A stretch of 64,000 bases of DNA, from the NCBI RefSeq assembly GCF_022829605.1, contig NZ_JAKSYD010000016.1, forward strand, positions 33,337 to 97,336, read 5' to 3'. Shown piece by piece: positions 54,352-63,792 of the stretch. Origin of the DNA: Methylobacterium sp. E-065. GTDB lineage: Bacteria; Pseudomonadota; Alphaproteobacteria; Rhizobiales; Beijerinckiaceae. The notes beneath the pieces were generated by a model. The model searched no databases. It saw only the letters and a program-made list of their open reading frames with translations, and was not told the origin of the DNA. Made by a program: the position numbers and the translations under genes. Position 1 is the first letter of the stretch. Every line of letters begins with the position of its first letter.

Positions 54352-55725
54352 ATGGATCAGGCGACACCACCGGATGCGCAGCCGGACATTCAGGCGGATG
54401 CCCGGCTGCACACGCTCATCGAGCGGATCGCCGCCGGAATGGTTGTGCGGGAGCCGGGCTCGGACCTCTCGCACCTGATCGCATCCCCAGGCGCACTCGC
54501 CGCAGCGGGTTTCGACGGGCCGGGTTGTGCGGATCCCGAATCCGGCGGCCTGCCCCTCGCGGAGGCCGATCTGTCCCGGGCCCGCATGGAGGAGTCCGAT
54601 TTCTCCGCGGCCAACCTGCGCCGGGCCACGCTTACCGGTGCGGTCGGGCGGTCCACGCGTTTCACCGGCGCGATCCTGGAGGCCGCCGACCTGTCCGACG
54701 CCGACCTGTCGGGGGCGGACTTTTCTGACATCGTCGCGGGTCAGGTCCGATTCGCCGGCGCCATGCTGGAGGATGCACGCTTCGGGCAGGCCGCGATGCG
54801 CTTCGCCGACCTGTCCGGCGCGCTGCTCGACGGCACGGACTTCGCAAGCGCCGATCTTTGGGGCGCGGATTTCACCGGAGCGGACGCGGACGACACGGTG
54901 TTCCGCAACGCCCGGCTCGACGAGGCCAAGCTCGTCGATGCCAACCTGACGCATGCGGATTTCGCCGGCGCGAGCCTCGCCAAGGCGACGCTGGCGGGTT
55001 CGCGCCTCCAAGGGGCGAACTTTTCGGGGGCGAAGCTCGACGGGGCCGACCTCTCCGGGGCCGATCTGTCGGATACCGATCTCGTACGGCTGAACCTCGC
55101 CACCTGCCGGCTACGGCATGCCCGCTTCTCGGGGGCATGGCTCAACGGGACGCGGATGAGCGTCGAGCAGCTCGGCGGCGCGGTCGGCGAGGAGGTGGCG
55201 GGCGATTTCGAGGGCGCGCAGGCGAGCTACCTCGCCCTGGAGCAGAACTGGAAGAGCATCGGCAGCCACGATGCGGCGAGCTGGGCTTACAAGCGCGGCC
55301 GACGGATGGGCCGCTTCCACGCCGGCCGGCAGGCGCGCGCCGCCTGGAATGGGCGGGACGGGGCCGGATTGCTGCGGCACGGTTACCGCTGGACCGCCGA
55401 CCGTTTCGTCGAGTGGTTGTGCGATTACGGCGAGAGCCTGTCGCGCATCGCCCGTGCATTCGCACTGCTGATCGTGGTGTTCGCGGGTCTCTACGGCCTG
55501 ACGGGCGGCCTGATCATCCTGGAGGGGCCCGAGGCGGGGCCGACCTACAACCCCCTCGATCTTATGAGCTACAGCGCCCTCAACATGATGACCGCGAACC
55601 CACCAGAGATCGGCCTCAAGCCCACCGGCCGCGTCACCAATCTGCTGGTCGGCCTCGAAGGCGCGGTCGGCATCATCCTGATGGGGCTCTACGGCTTCGT
55701 CCTGGGCAACCGCCTGCGACGGTGA
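54352..55725 (+). CDS. Pentapeptide-repeat protein with C-terminal two-helix channel-like domain
   Basis: 457 residues. A(D/N)LXX repeats fill ~65-265 ([15 protein letters not shown], then [11 protein letters not shown] and [14 protein letters not shown]), which should form a right-handed square beta-helix. Residues ~365-457 have helix [20 protein letters not shown], a pore-like loop [22 protein letters not shown] and helix [22 protein letters not shown], the layout of the two-helix potassium-channel module, without a TxGYG filter. Function unknown; could be an inner-membrane scaffold or atypical channel. Confidence 0.82.
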   Translation: MDQATPPDAQPDIQADARLHTLIERIAAGMVVREPGSDLSHLIASPGALAAAGFDGPGCADPESGGLPLAEADLSRARMEESDFSAANLRRATLTGAVGRSTRFTGAILEAADLSDADLSGADFSDIVAGQVRFAGAMLEDARFGQAAMRFADLSGALLDGTDFASADLWGADFTGADADDTVFRNARLDEAKLVDANLTHADFAGASLAKATLAGSRLQGANFSGAKLDGADLSGADLSDTDLVRLNLATCRLRHARFSGAWLNGTRMSVEQLGGAVGEEVAGDFEGAQASYLALEQNWKSIGSHDAASWAYKRGRRMGRFHAGRQARAAWNGRDGAGLLRHGYRWTADRFVEWLCDYGESLSRIARAFALLIVVFAGLYGLTGGLIILEGPEAGPTYNPLDLMSYSALNMMTANPPEIGLKPTGRVTNLLVGLEGAVGIILMGLYGFVLGNRLRR

Positions 55726-55750
55726 GGGCTGAGCGTCGTCCGGGGCTCCC

Positions 55751-56221
55751 TCATTCGGTCACGCTGAGCCGCTCGATCACCAGGCTCAGATCCTTGCGCA
55801 GGGCCCGGATCTCCGGCTCGCTGAGTTCGAGCTGGCACATCACGGCCTCGCGAACTGCAACGGCCTCGGCGCGGAGCGCCGTGCCCTCCGGCGTCAGCGC
55901 GATCTCGACCTCGCGCTCGTCCGACTGGCGGCGGGTGCGCAGCAGGAAACCCGCGCTCTCCAGACGCTTCAGCACCGGCGTCAGCGTGCCGGAGTCGAGC
56001 CGCAGCCGCCGGCCGATCTCCGAGACCGTGACGCCGTCCTGCTCCCACAGCACGAGGAGCACGAGGTACTGCGGATAGGTCAGCCCGAGGCGTTCAAGGA
56101 GCGGCCGGTAGGATTTCGTCATCCGGTGTGCGGCCGCGTAGAGCGCGTAGCAAAGCTGATTGTCGAGGAGGAGCGCGTCCGTCTCGCGCTCAACCTCCAC
56201 CATGTCGGCACTCTGCACCAT
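55751..56221 (-). CDS. ohrR: OhrR-like MarR regulator (organic peroxide sensor)
   Basis: 156 residues. The peroxide-sensing Cys sits in [20 protein letters not shown]; the winged helix has [42 protein letters not shown] and [16 protein letters not shown], near-identical to OhrR patterns. Represses the organic hydroperoxide resistance gene ohr until Cys is oxidised. No ohr gene is adjacent in the window, which is unusual. Met at residue 7 is an alternative start. Confidence 0.88.
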   Translation of the reverse strand: MVQSADMVEVERETDALLLDNQLCYALYAAAHRMTKSYRPLLERLGLTYPQYLVLLVLWEQDGVTVSEIGRRLRLDSGTLTPVLKRLESAGFLLRTRRQSDEREVEIALTPEGTALRAEAVAVREAVMCQLELSEPEIRALRKDLSLVIERLSVTE

Positions 56222-56353
56222 ATCGTTCGCCTATCGCGGTCCGGGCACCGCACCTCTCGACCGCGACCGCGGATCCGTCACGATACCACAACGCGCGAAG
56301 CCGGCACACGAGCTTCAGCCGGCGAACTTTGTCTCTCAACAAACCCATTCGGC

Positions 56354-57793
56354 TCAGGATGCTGGCCGCGCAACTGACTTCAGACTGGCGAGGAGGCCAG
56401 CCTCGTCTTCCAGCGTGCGCAAGTCCAACAGGATCACATCGCCGCTGATCCGGCCGATCACCGGCACCGGCAGCGCCCGCAGGCGTTCGGCGAGGCGCTT
56501 GCACCGCCCTCCCGCGCCGCGGCGTGGCGATCCCGCCTCCGCGTCGGGGGTGAGCACCAGGGCGGCGCTGGGCAGTGTCTCCACCGGCAGGGCGCCGGAC
56601 CCGATCTGGCTGATGCACGCCGCGACCGAGACGGTGGCCGAGCCGGCGAAGCACTCCGCCACCGCGGGAGCGAGGCGCTCCGCCTGCGCGGCGATCGACG
56701 CCCGGTCCCGGGTGAGCAGCCGCAGGGTCGGCAGTTCCTCGGCCAGCCTCTCGGGATGGAGGTAGAGCCGCAGTACCGCTGCGAGCGCCGCATAGGTCAT
56801 CTTGTCGACCCGCAGCGCCCGCTTCAGCGGGTTCTTGCGCACGCGGGCGATGAGATCCTTCCGGCCCGCCACGATCCCGCACTGGACCGCGCCCAGCAAC
56901 TTATCGCCGCTGAAGGTGACGAGATCGGCCCGCTCGAGGGCAGCGCGGACGGTCGGCTCCGGGGGCAGGCCGTAAGCGGCGAGATCGACGAGATTGCCGC
57001 TGCCAAGGTCGTCGGCCAGCGGCACGCCACGCTCCCGGCAGAGGGCGTGAAGCGCCTCGGGGTCGGCGGCGGCCGTGAAGCCCGCGATGGCGTAGTTGCT
57101 CGGATGCACCTTCATGACGAGGCCGGTGCGCGGGCCGATCGCCTCCGCGTAGTCGTGCAGGTGGGTGCGGTTTGTGGTGCCGACCTCGTGCAGCCGGCAC
57201 CCGGCCCGCACCATCACGTCCGGTACCCGGAACGAGCCACCGATCTCCACGAGCTCGCCGCGGGAGACCACGACCTCCTTGCGCATGGCCAGGGCATTCA
57301 GCACCAGCAGCACGGCAGCGGCGTTGTTGTTGACAACCACCGCGGCCTCGGCACCGGTCAGGCGGCAGATCAGGGCCTCGACATGGTCGTCCCGCTCGCC
57401 GCGGGCGCCGGTCTCGATGTCGAATTCGAGATTGCTCGCCTGCACCATCACGGCGGCCACCGCCTCGGCGGCGGAGCGGGGCAACAGGGCTCGGCCCAGA
57501 TTGGTGTGCAGAACCGTGCCGGTCAGGTTGAAGACCGGCCGCAGGGAGGGGCGTCGCTCGGCGGCGAGCCGCCGGCCCGCCTCCAGCCGGATCGCCGCCT
57601 CGTCGGGCACGGGGCCACCCTCTGCCCGGATGCCGGCCAGCACGGCCCGAACGGCCCCCGTGAAGGCCGTGCGCCCGTAAGCGGCGAGGTCTTCCGGCGC
57701 GGCGCCGCCGACCAGGCGCTCGACCGACGGGATTCGCCGCGGGCTCTGCGCCGCATCGTCGGGTGTCGGGCGAATCTTGGCGGGTGAATTCAT
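56354..57793 (-). CDS. selA: L-seryl-tRNA(Sec) selenium transferase
   Basis: 479 residues from ATG 57793. PLP Lys in [21 protein letters not shown] (~285); [35 protein letters not shown] and [15 protein letters not shown] are the family hallmarks. Converts Ser-tRNA(Sec) to Sec-tRNA(Sec). selB normally follows selA, but here the next minus-strand gene is ohrR and upstream lies manC, so SelB, SelC and the target selenoprotein must be elsewhere if the pathway works. Confidence 0.94.
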   Translation of the reverse strand: MNSPAKIRPTPDDAAQSPRRIPSVERLVGGAAPEDLAAYGRTAFTGAVRAVLAGIRAEGGPVPDEAAIRLEAGRRLAAERRPSLRPVFNLTGTVLHTNLGRALLPRSAAEAVAAVMVQASNLEFDIETGARGERDDHVEALICRLTGAEAAVVVNNNAAAVLLVLNALAMRKEVVVSRGELVEIGGSFRVPDVMVRAGCRLHEVGTTNRTHLHDYAEAIGPRTGLVMKVHPSNYAIAGFTAAADPEALHALCRERGVPLADDLGSGNLVDLAAYGLPPEPTVRAALERADLVTFSGDKLLGAVQCGIVAGRKDLIARVRKNPLKRALRVDKMTYAALAAVLRLYLHPERLAEELPTLRLLTRDRASIAAQAERLAPAVAECFAGSATVSVAACISQIGSGALPVETLPSAALVLTPDAEAGSPRRGAGGRCKRLAERLRALPVPVIGRISGDVILLDLRTLEDEAGLLASLKSVARPAS

Positions 57794-57990
57794 GGCAGGA
57801 CCAGAGATAACGATCCGGCTGTCCTGAGCCAGCCTCATCCATTGCGGATTATCCGCGCAGGTTGTTCCATCCTCGCTGCGCCGTTAAGGGCAAACCCTGA
57901 AAACCGTGGGCGCCGGCACTCCGCATCCTTGCGGCTGCGCCTGGACCGCGCGATCACGCCACGATCGCCACCCGTCGATGGAGACGCCGC

Positions 57991-59421
57991 ATGTCCCGAT
58001 CTGCTGCCCCGATCCATCCGATGATCCTCTGTGGTGGGACGGGGACGCGCCTGTGGCCGGCCTCGCGCGAGAGCATGCCCAAGCAATTCGCCAAGCTGGT
58101 GGACGCGAAGGTCTCGACCTTCCAGGCCAGCCTGGAACGGGTCGCCGACACGGGCGTGTTCGCGACGCCGACCGTCATCGCCTCGGCCGAGGCGCGTTTC
58201 ATCGTCGCCGAGCAGCGCGACCAGCTGGGTCTCGCCGCCGACATCCTGCTCGAGCCGCAGGGCCGCGACTCCGCCGCCGCCGTGGCGGTCGCCGCGATCC
58301 ACGCCGCCGAGAGCGATCCGCAAGCCGTCGTGCTGGTCATGGCCGCCGACCACGTCGTGCCCGACATCGCCGCCTTCGTGGACGCCGTGCGGCGTGCGGC
58401 CGAAGGCGCGCGGGCCGGCTACACCATGACGCTCGGCATCGAGCCCGACCGGCCGGCCACCGATTATGGCTATATCCGCCGCGGCGAGCCGATCCACGAG
58501 GCGCCGGGCGCGGCCCGCGTCGCCCGCTTCGTCGAGAAGCCCGACCGAGCCGGCGCCGAGGCGCTGATCACGGAGGGCGCCCTGTGGAACTCCGGCTACT
58601 TCCTGTTCCGCGCCGACCTGATGCTGGCCGAGCTCGAAGCCTTCGTGCCCGACGTGCTGGCGGCGGCGCGGGCGGCCTACGCGGCGGCTGTGACCGACCT
58701 CGACTTCGTGCGCCTCGATGCCGAGGCCTTCGCCAAGGCGCCCAAGATCTCGATCGACTACGCCGTGATGGAGCGCACCGCCACGGCCGGGGTGCTGCCG
58801 GTGTCGTTCGCATGGTCGGATGTCGGCACCTGGGACGCGGTCTGGCAGGTGCTCGATCACGATGAGGCCGGCAACGCGGTGCGCGGCCGGGTGTCGCTGA
58901 TCGGGACGAAGAACAGCCTCGTGCACAGCCAGGGCGGTGGCCTGACCGCGGTGGTCGGGCTTGAGGACGTGGTGGTGGTCTCGACCCCCGACGCGGTGCT
59001 GGTCGCCTCCAAGGCGCATTCCGGTCAGGTGAAGGAACTGGTCAACGCCCTGCGGGCGAAGGGCGAGCCGGAGGCGGACGCGCATCTGCGGATGTACCGG
59101 CCCTGGGGCTGGTACCAGCGGATCGACATCGGCGAACGCTTCCAGGTGAAGCGGATCCAGGTGGTGCCGGGCGGACGGCTGTCGCTGCAGAAGCACTACC
59201 ACCGGGCTGAGCACTGGGTCGTGGTGCGCGGCACCGCCGAGGTGACGGTGGACGATCGGGTGACGCTGGTCCACGAGAACGAGGCGATCTACCTGCCGAT
59301 CGGCTCGATGCACCGGCTGTCGAACCCCGGTAAGATCCCGTTGGAGCTGATCGAGGTGCAGGTCGGCTCCTATACCGGCGAGGACGACATCATCCGTGTC
59401 GAGGATATCTACGGGCGCTGA
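57991..59421 (+). CDS. manC: Mannose-1-phosphate guanylyltransferase / mannose-6-phosphate isomerase
   Basis: 476 residues. Nucleotidyltransferase domain: LCGGTGTRLWPASRESMPKQF (~12), VEKPDRAGAEALI and LWNSGYFLFRADLML. C-terminal type II PMI cupin: RPWGWYQRIDIGERFQVKRI and HYHRAEHWVVVRGTAEV. Supplies GDP-mannose for exopolysaccharide and lipid glycosylation, fitting the two polysaccharide loci in the window. Diverges from selA. Confidence 0.95.
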   Translation: MSRSAAPIHPMILCGGTGTRLWPASRESMPKQFAKLVDAKVSTFQASLERVADTGVFATPTVIASAEARFIVAEQRDQLGLAADILLEPQGRDSAAAVAVAAIHAAESDPQAVVLVMAADHVVPDIAAFVDAVRRAAEGARAGYTMTLGIEPDRPATDYGYIRRGEPIHEAPGAARVARFVEKPDRAGAEALITEGALWNSGYFLFRADLMLAELEAFVPDVLAAARAAYAAAVTDLDFVRLDAEAFAKAPKISIDYAVMERTATAGVLPVSFAWSDVGTWDAVWQVLDHDEAGNAVRGRVSLIGTKNSLVHSQGGGLTAVVGLEDVVVVSTPDAVLVASKAHSGQVKELVNALRAKGEPEADAHLRMYRPWGWYQRIDIGERFQVKRIQVVPGGRLSLQKHYHRAEHWVVVRGTAEVTVDDRVTLVHENEAIYLPIGSMHRLSNPGKIPLELIEVQVGSYTGEDDIIRVEDIYGR

Positions 59422-59448
59422 GGCCTGAACCCGGCACGCTCTGGCGTG

Positions 59449-59488
59449 GTGAGCGCGAAGGCCGTCGCCTGTAGGCGTTTGTGCTCAC
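59449..59488. other. Nested hairpin between manC and the fasciclin gene
   Basis: GTGAGC (59449) pairs with GCTCAC (59483) around an inner CGCC-TGTA-GGCG stem. It could end the manC transcript or sit in the fasciclin promoter region; no T run follows. Confidence 0.35.
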
Positions 59489-59563
59489 CCGGCGAAACTT
59501 TCCTTCCAATAGGCACGTAAGGGCCCGCGCTGCCCCACTCATAGGGGCTCGGAAGGAAACACG

Positions 59564-60130
59564 ATGCTGATCAAGAATACCGGCCGCACGGCCAAGGTGC
59601 TCGCCCTGACGATCGCGCTCGGCCTCGGCGCGAGCGGTGCGGCCTACGCCAAGAACCCGATGGTCGGCGGCGCGCCGATGTACGCCCAGAAGACCATCGT
59701 CGAGAACGCGGTCAATTCGAAGGATCACACCACCCTCGTCGCCGCCGTGAAGGCTGCCGGCTTGGTCGACACGCTGAACGGCCCGGGCCCGTTCACGGTG
59801 TTCGCACCGACCAACGCCGCCTTCGCCAAGCTGCCGCCGGGCACGGTTGAGAACCTCGTGCAGCCGCAGAACAAGGCGACGCTGACGAAGATCCTGACCT
59901 ACCACGTGGTCCCGGGCGTCTACACCGCCAAAGACCTGATGGCGCTGGCCAAGAAGGGCGGCGGCCAGGGCGTGCTGACCACCGTCGAGGGCGAGCCGCT
60001 CGCCGTCGAGGTGCAGGGCAAGAAGGTCCTGGTCACCGACCAGAAGGGCAACACCGCCACGGTGACCATCCCGAACGTGATGCAGTCGAACGGTGTCATC
60101 CACGTCGTCAACGCCGTGCTGATGCCGTAA
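59564..60130 (+). CDS. Secreted fasciclin-domain protein
   Basis: 188 residues. Signal peptide VLALTIALGLGASGAAYA, then one FAS1 domain: TLVAAVKAAGLVDTLNGPGPFTVFAPTNAAFAKLP, then LTYHVVPGVYTAKDL and NGVIHVVNAVLMP. FAS1 proteins mediate adhesion at the cell surface. SD GGAAGGAAA is strong. It faces a SigK/RskA-type pair across a perfect hairpin, a neighbourhood known in mycobacteria where SigK drives fasciclin-like antigens. Confidence 0.93.
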   Translation: MLIKNTGRTAKVLALTIALGLGASGAAYAKNPMVGGAPMYAQKTIVENAVNSKDHTTLVAAVKAAGLVDTLNGPGPFTVFAPTNAAFAKLPPGTVENLVQPQNKATLTKILTYHVVPGVYTAKDLMALAKKGGGQGVLTTVEGEPLAVEVQGKKVLVTDQKGNTATVTIPNVMQSNGVIHVVNAVLMP

Positions 60131-60138
60131 GGCGTCGC

Positions 60139-60164
60139 GCCCGCGGCCCGAAAGGGCCGCGGGC
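60139..60164. terminator. Perfect GC-rich hairpin with GAAA loop
   Basis: GCCCGCGGCCC-GAAA-GGGCCGCGGGC: an 11-bp perfect stem with a GNRA loop, 8 bp after the fasciclin stop codon and before the convergent anti-sigma gene. Probably a bidirectional terminator; no T tract. Confidence 0.65.
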
Positions 60165-60191
60165 TCCAACAGGCGGATCCGCCGCGTCCGG

Positions 60192-60896
60192 TTATTCGGC
60201 GATCAGCTTGCCGGTGTAGATCACCGGGCCCGTGGGCTGGCCGCTGGGCGAACCCCCAGGCGGCTCGACGGACACAGCGATCACACCGTCCGGTGCGGTG
60301 GCCTGCGGCAGCCTCACCTGACTGGGCGCCGCTCCGACGAGGCCGAGCGGCTTGGCGCCCTCCGCGCCGACATACCATAATTCCAGGCTCCGGCCCGCAG
60401 GGGCATCGGCGCCGACAGGCCGGATCTGTGCGAGGCCGGTCTGCGTATCGACCCGCACGATCAGCGCGGGCGGTGCCCCGCCGCCTTGCACGACCGCCAG
60501 GTAGCGCCCGCCCGCCGGGCTCCGTGACGGGGCGACCGCCACGAACAGCGCGAGGCCCGCGGCGAGCAGGCCCGATCCCGCCGCGGCGACCTGCCAGCGC
60601 CTCACCCGACGCCGCAGCTGATGAAGCTCACCCCGCGCCCCGCCGGCCATGTCGGGCAGCGCGCGCAGCAGCGATTCGCGGACCCGCGGTGGTGGCGCTG
60701 CGGGTGGCACGGCACCCATCAGCGGCGCCAGCCGCCGCTCCCATTCGCCGATGCAGTTGGCCGTGGCAGGATCCTGGCTCGCCTCGCGCTCCAGCGCGGC
60801 CCGATCCTGCGCGTCGAGCGTCCCGAGGGCATACTCGGCCGCGCGCATGTCGCGCTCGGACGTCGGCTCCGTGCCGGGCTGGCCGCCGCCGCTCAC
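60192..60896 (-). CDS. RskA-type anti-sigma factor
   Basis: 234 residues from a GTG at 60896 overlapping the sigma-factor stop (GTGA). Cytoplasmic N-terminus with AAEYALGTLDAQDRAALE and NCIGEWERRLAPLMG (anti-sigma domain), one helix at ~110-130 (WQVAAAGSGLLAAGLALFVAV) and an RskA periplasmic domain (VVQGGGAPPALIVRVDTQTG, then LELWYVGAEGAKPLGLVG). Holds the ECF sigma at the membrane until released by proteolysis or redox signals. Confidence 0.9.
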   Translation of the reverse strand: MSGGGQPGTEPTSERDMRAAEYALGTLDAQDRAALEREASQDPATANCIGEWERRLAPLMGAVPPAAPPPRVRESLLRALPDMAGGARGELHQLRRRVRRWQVAAAGSGLLAAGLALFVAVAPSRSPAGGRYLAVVQGGGAPPALIVRVDTQTGLAQIRPVGADAPAGRSLELWYVGAEGAKPLGLVGAAPSQVRLPQATAPDGVIAVSVEPPGGSPSGQPTGPVIYTGKLIAE

Positions 60897-61459
60897 GAGA
60901 CAGACTCCAGGCAAGTCTTGAGGCCGGCGAGGGAGCGGTGCAGCCAAGTCTTGATTGTATTGACCGGCCGGTCGAAGTGCTGGGCGAGTTCCTCCCGGGA
61001 CTGTCCCTCGCAATAGGCCAGCACCACGCAGTCCCGATGCATGGGATCGAGGCGGCCGAGGCAGGCCAGAAGGGCGTTCCGGTCTAGGAAGTCCGCCGCC
61101 CCGTCGTGCGGATCGATCAGCCGCGCCACCCAATCCTCGCCGTGATCCAGTTCCGGGCCCTGATGCTCGACCTTCCGTCTCACGCTGTCGATGGCCCGAT
61201 TGCGTGCGATGGTGCAGAGCCATGGCAGCGGCGGCCCGGCCTCGGGCCTGTAGGCGCCCGCGGCCTGCCAGATCCGCAGGTAGACGTCTTGAAGCACGTC
61301 CTCGGCCAAGCCTCGGTCTCGCTGGATACGCAGGATCAGGCCGTAAAGTTTCGGACTCGTCAGATCATAGAGTTCGGCCAGCTGGTCCGCCCCGCCCCGG
61401 GCGATCTCAGCGAGCAGTCGGCGCAGCGTGCCGTCGTCGGCCAAGAGGGCTCCCCACAA
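60893..61459 (-). CDS. ECF RNA polymerase sigma factor, SigK-like
   Basis: 188 residues. Region 2: QLAELYDLTSPKLYGLILRI, AEDVLQDVYLRIWQAA and WLCTIARNRAIDSVRRK. Region 4: LDPMHRDCVVLAYCEG, HFDRPVNTIKTWLHRSLAGLK. Reads with the SigK/SigL type. The start appears to be TTG at 61459; a slightly shorter start is possible. Translationally coupled to its RskA partner, so the two proteins are made together. Confidence 0.9.
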   Translation of the reverse strand: MWGALLADDGTLRRLLAEIARGGADQLAELYDLTSPKLYGLILRIQRDRGLAEDVLQDVYLRIWQAAGAYRPEAGPPLPWLCTIARNRAIDSVRRKVEHQGPELDHGEDWVARLIDPHDGAADFLDRNALLACLGRLDPMHRDCVVLAYCEGQSREELAQHFDRPVNTIKTWLHRSLAGLKTCLESVS

Positions 61460-61714
61460 ACTCCGAGGCGCCTTCTATCGAACGCCCACCCGGAAGCTGC
61501 TTTAAATCAAACTCCCTAACCGTAACGATACCTTGCACGCGCCAGCCCCGCCGAAAGGATCCGAAAACCGGCGGGCGGAAATCCGTCCCTGCGACGCAGA
61601 GACCTGTTTTCGGTCCAGGAACAAAGCGGTCCGACCGGTGGATAGCCAGACGTGGGACGGAAGCGGCCGCGATCGGCCGCGCCGACGCACGTTCGGAGTC
61701 CGGGGATTCACCGC

Positions 61715-62725
61715 ATGAAGCGCAAGCCGCTCCGCGAGCAGGTCGTCGTGATCACCGGCGCCTCGTCGGGCATCGGCCTCGCCACCGCCCGCATGGCGGC
61801 CGAGCGCGGTGCCCGGGTCGTGCTGGCAGCGCGTAGCGGCGATGCCCTGGCGCGCATCCAGGCTGAGATCGAGGGCGTCGGTGGCAAGGCGCTCCACGTC
61901 GTGGCCGATGTCGGCAACCGGGCGGCTGTGCAAGCCATCGCGGATCGTGCGGTGGCAACCTTCGGCGGTTTCGACACCTGGGTGAACGTGGCCGGTGGCT
62001 CGATCTACGGAAAGCTGCGCGAGATCAGCGATGCCGACCACGAGCGCCTGATCCAGACAAATTTCTGGGGCACGGTCTTCGGCTCGCTCGTCGCGACGGA
62101 GCACCTGCGGCAGGGCGGGGGCGCCCTGATCAACGTCGGCAGCATCGCCTCGGACCTCGCCTTCCCGTACCAGGGCATGTACGCGGCCTCGAAGCACGCG
62201 GTGAAGGGCTTCACCGATGCCCTGCGCATGGAACTGCTGCACGAGAATGCGCCGGTCTCGGTCACGCTGATTAAGCCCGCCTCGATCGACACGCCCCTCC
62301 CCCAGCGGGCGCGCAACTACATGGACCGCGAGCCGAGCCTGCCGCCGCCGATCTACCCGCCCGAGGAAGTCGCAAACGCCATCCTGCACGCGGCCGTGCA
62401 TCCGCAGCGCGACATCTTCGTGGGCGGTGCCGGCAAGGCCTTCACGGCCGGCAAGGAATTCGCATCCGGCGCCTACGATCATCTGGCCTCCGCGATCATC
62501 GCCCTTCAAAAACGCGCGAGTGCGCCGCGCAATCCGGACGGCGCCCTGCATGCGCCCGTACCGGCCGGCGAAACGCGTGGTGATCCGCCCCTGCCCGTGA
62601 TGCGCACCAGCGTCTACACGCGGGCGACGCTGCACCCGATGGCGGCCGCCGCCGGTCTTCTCGGGATCGCCGCCGCCACCGCGCTGGCCGTCATGGGCCC
62701 GTCCAGCCGCAGGCGGCGCCTGTAA
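61715..62725 (+). CDS. SDR-family oxidoreductase with C-terminal membrane tail
   Basis: 336 residues from ATG 61715. NAD(P) motif VVITGASSGIGLATARMAAERG, WVNVAGGSIYGKL and catalytic INVGSIASDLAFPYQGMYAASKHAV with FTDALRMELL. The extension after ~250 ends in a hydrophobic stretch (HPMAAAAGLLGIAAATALAVMG) that may anchor it. Substrate unknown. The next gene starts 12 bp later. Confidence 0.88.
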   Translation: MKRKPLREQVVVITGASSGIGLATARMAAERGARVVLAARSGDALARIQAEIEGVGGKALHVVADVGNRAAVQAIADRAVATFGGFDTWVNVAGGSIYGKLREISDADHERLIQTNFWGTVFGSLVATEHLRQGGGALINVGSIASDLAFPYQGMYAASKHAVKGFTDALRMELLHENAPVSVTLIKPASIDTPLPQRARNYMDREPSLPPPIYPPEEVANAILHAAVHPQRDIFVGGAGKAFTAGKEFASGAYDHLASAIIALQKRASAPRNPDGALHAPVPAGETRGDPPLPVMRTSVYTRATLHPMAAAAGLLGIAAATALAVMGPSSRRRRL

Positions 62726-62737
62726 TTGACCGCCACC

Positions 62738-63634
62738 ATGACATCTCTGCCCGGGCCCGCTCGGCCACGTCCGGATGAAGCACACGATCCCCGCATCGTG
62801 CCGCGCCGGATCGTCGAGCTGACGGATGATCGGACGATCGCATATGCGGAGACCGGATCCGGCCCCGATCTGGTGGCGATCCACGGGACGCTGATGTGCC
62901 TGGAGGATCTCTGGCTAGGGCCGGTGCCAGGCCTCGCAAAGCATTTCCGCGTGATCGCGGTGGATCGTCCCGGCCACGGCTTCAGCGTGCGGCCGCGGGG
63001 CCGTGCCGCCGACGTCTGGGATCAGGCCGCGCGCATCCGGGAGGCGGTGCGACGCCTCGGCCTGCACAAACCCGTCATCCTGGGGCACTCTTTCGGCGGA
63101 GCGGTCGCGCTGGCCTACGGCATGCTCCATCCGGAGGAGATCGCCGGCATCGTCGCGGTCGCGCCGATCTGCTTCCCTGAGCTGCGACTGGAACAGGTGC
63201 TGTTCGGCCCCCGAGCCCTGCCCTTCGGCGGCGATCAGCTGTCCCACCTCCTCGGCGCGACCACCGACAAAGCGCTCCTGCCGCTACTCTGGAACGCGAT
63301 GTTCTTTCCGCGAACGATGCCGGAGAAAGTCGCGCGGCACTTTCCGTTCGATCTGGCGGCGCGCCCGACGCAGATCACCGCCGAGGGCGAGGATGCCGGA
63401 TGGCTCTGGGCCGGACTGACCCGCAGCGTGCTGGGCTACCCGACCATGCGCGTTCCAGTGCGCATTCTGGCGGGGAGCCCCGATCTCGTGGTGAGTACAG
63501 CCCTCAACGCCCAGCGCGCTGCCCGCATGATCCCCGATGCGCGCCTCGAACTGCTGCCCGGTGCCGGCCACATGCTGCATCATTTTCATGGAGAGGCGGT
63601 CGTGCGGGCAGCATTGTCACTTCGACCAGCCTAG
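62738..63634 (+). CDS. Alpha/beta hydrolase
   Basis: 298 residues from ATG 62738 (a TTG at 62726 is also possible). Oxyanion loop VAIHGTLM, nucleophile elbow VILGHSFGGAVALAYG (~120), acid in GSPDLVVSTALN and His in LPGAGHMLHHF. Could be an esterase or C-C hydrolase. Follows the SDR gene closely on the same strand and may act in one pathway with it; no substrate is evident. Confidence 0.88.
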   Translation: MTSLPGPARPRPDEAHDPRIVPRRIVELTDDRTIAYAETGSGPDLVAIHGTLMCLEDLWLGPVPGLAKHFRVIAVDRPGHGFSVRPRGRAADVWDQAARIREAVRRLGLHKPVILGHSFGGAVALAYGMLHPEEIAGIVAVAPICFPELRLEQVLFGPRALPFGGDQLSHLLGATTDKALLPLLWNAMFFPRTMPEKVARHFPFDLAARPTQITAEGEDAGWLWAGLTRSVLGYPTMRVPVRILAGSPDLVVSTALNAQRAARMIPDARLELLPGAGHMLHHFHGEAVVRAALSLRPA

Positions 63635-63792
63635 CAGCCGCGGCTTGCAGGCGTTCGGCTCACAAAGAATACGCAATCGGCTTCTGGAGAGCTTGGGTGA
63701 TTGCCGCCCGACGCATGGCGGCTGGTGGCATTATCACGATTCCGATCGTGCGAACCGGGATGCAGCCGCGTGAAGCAGCGACGGCCTGCGGC

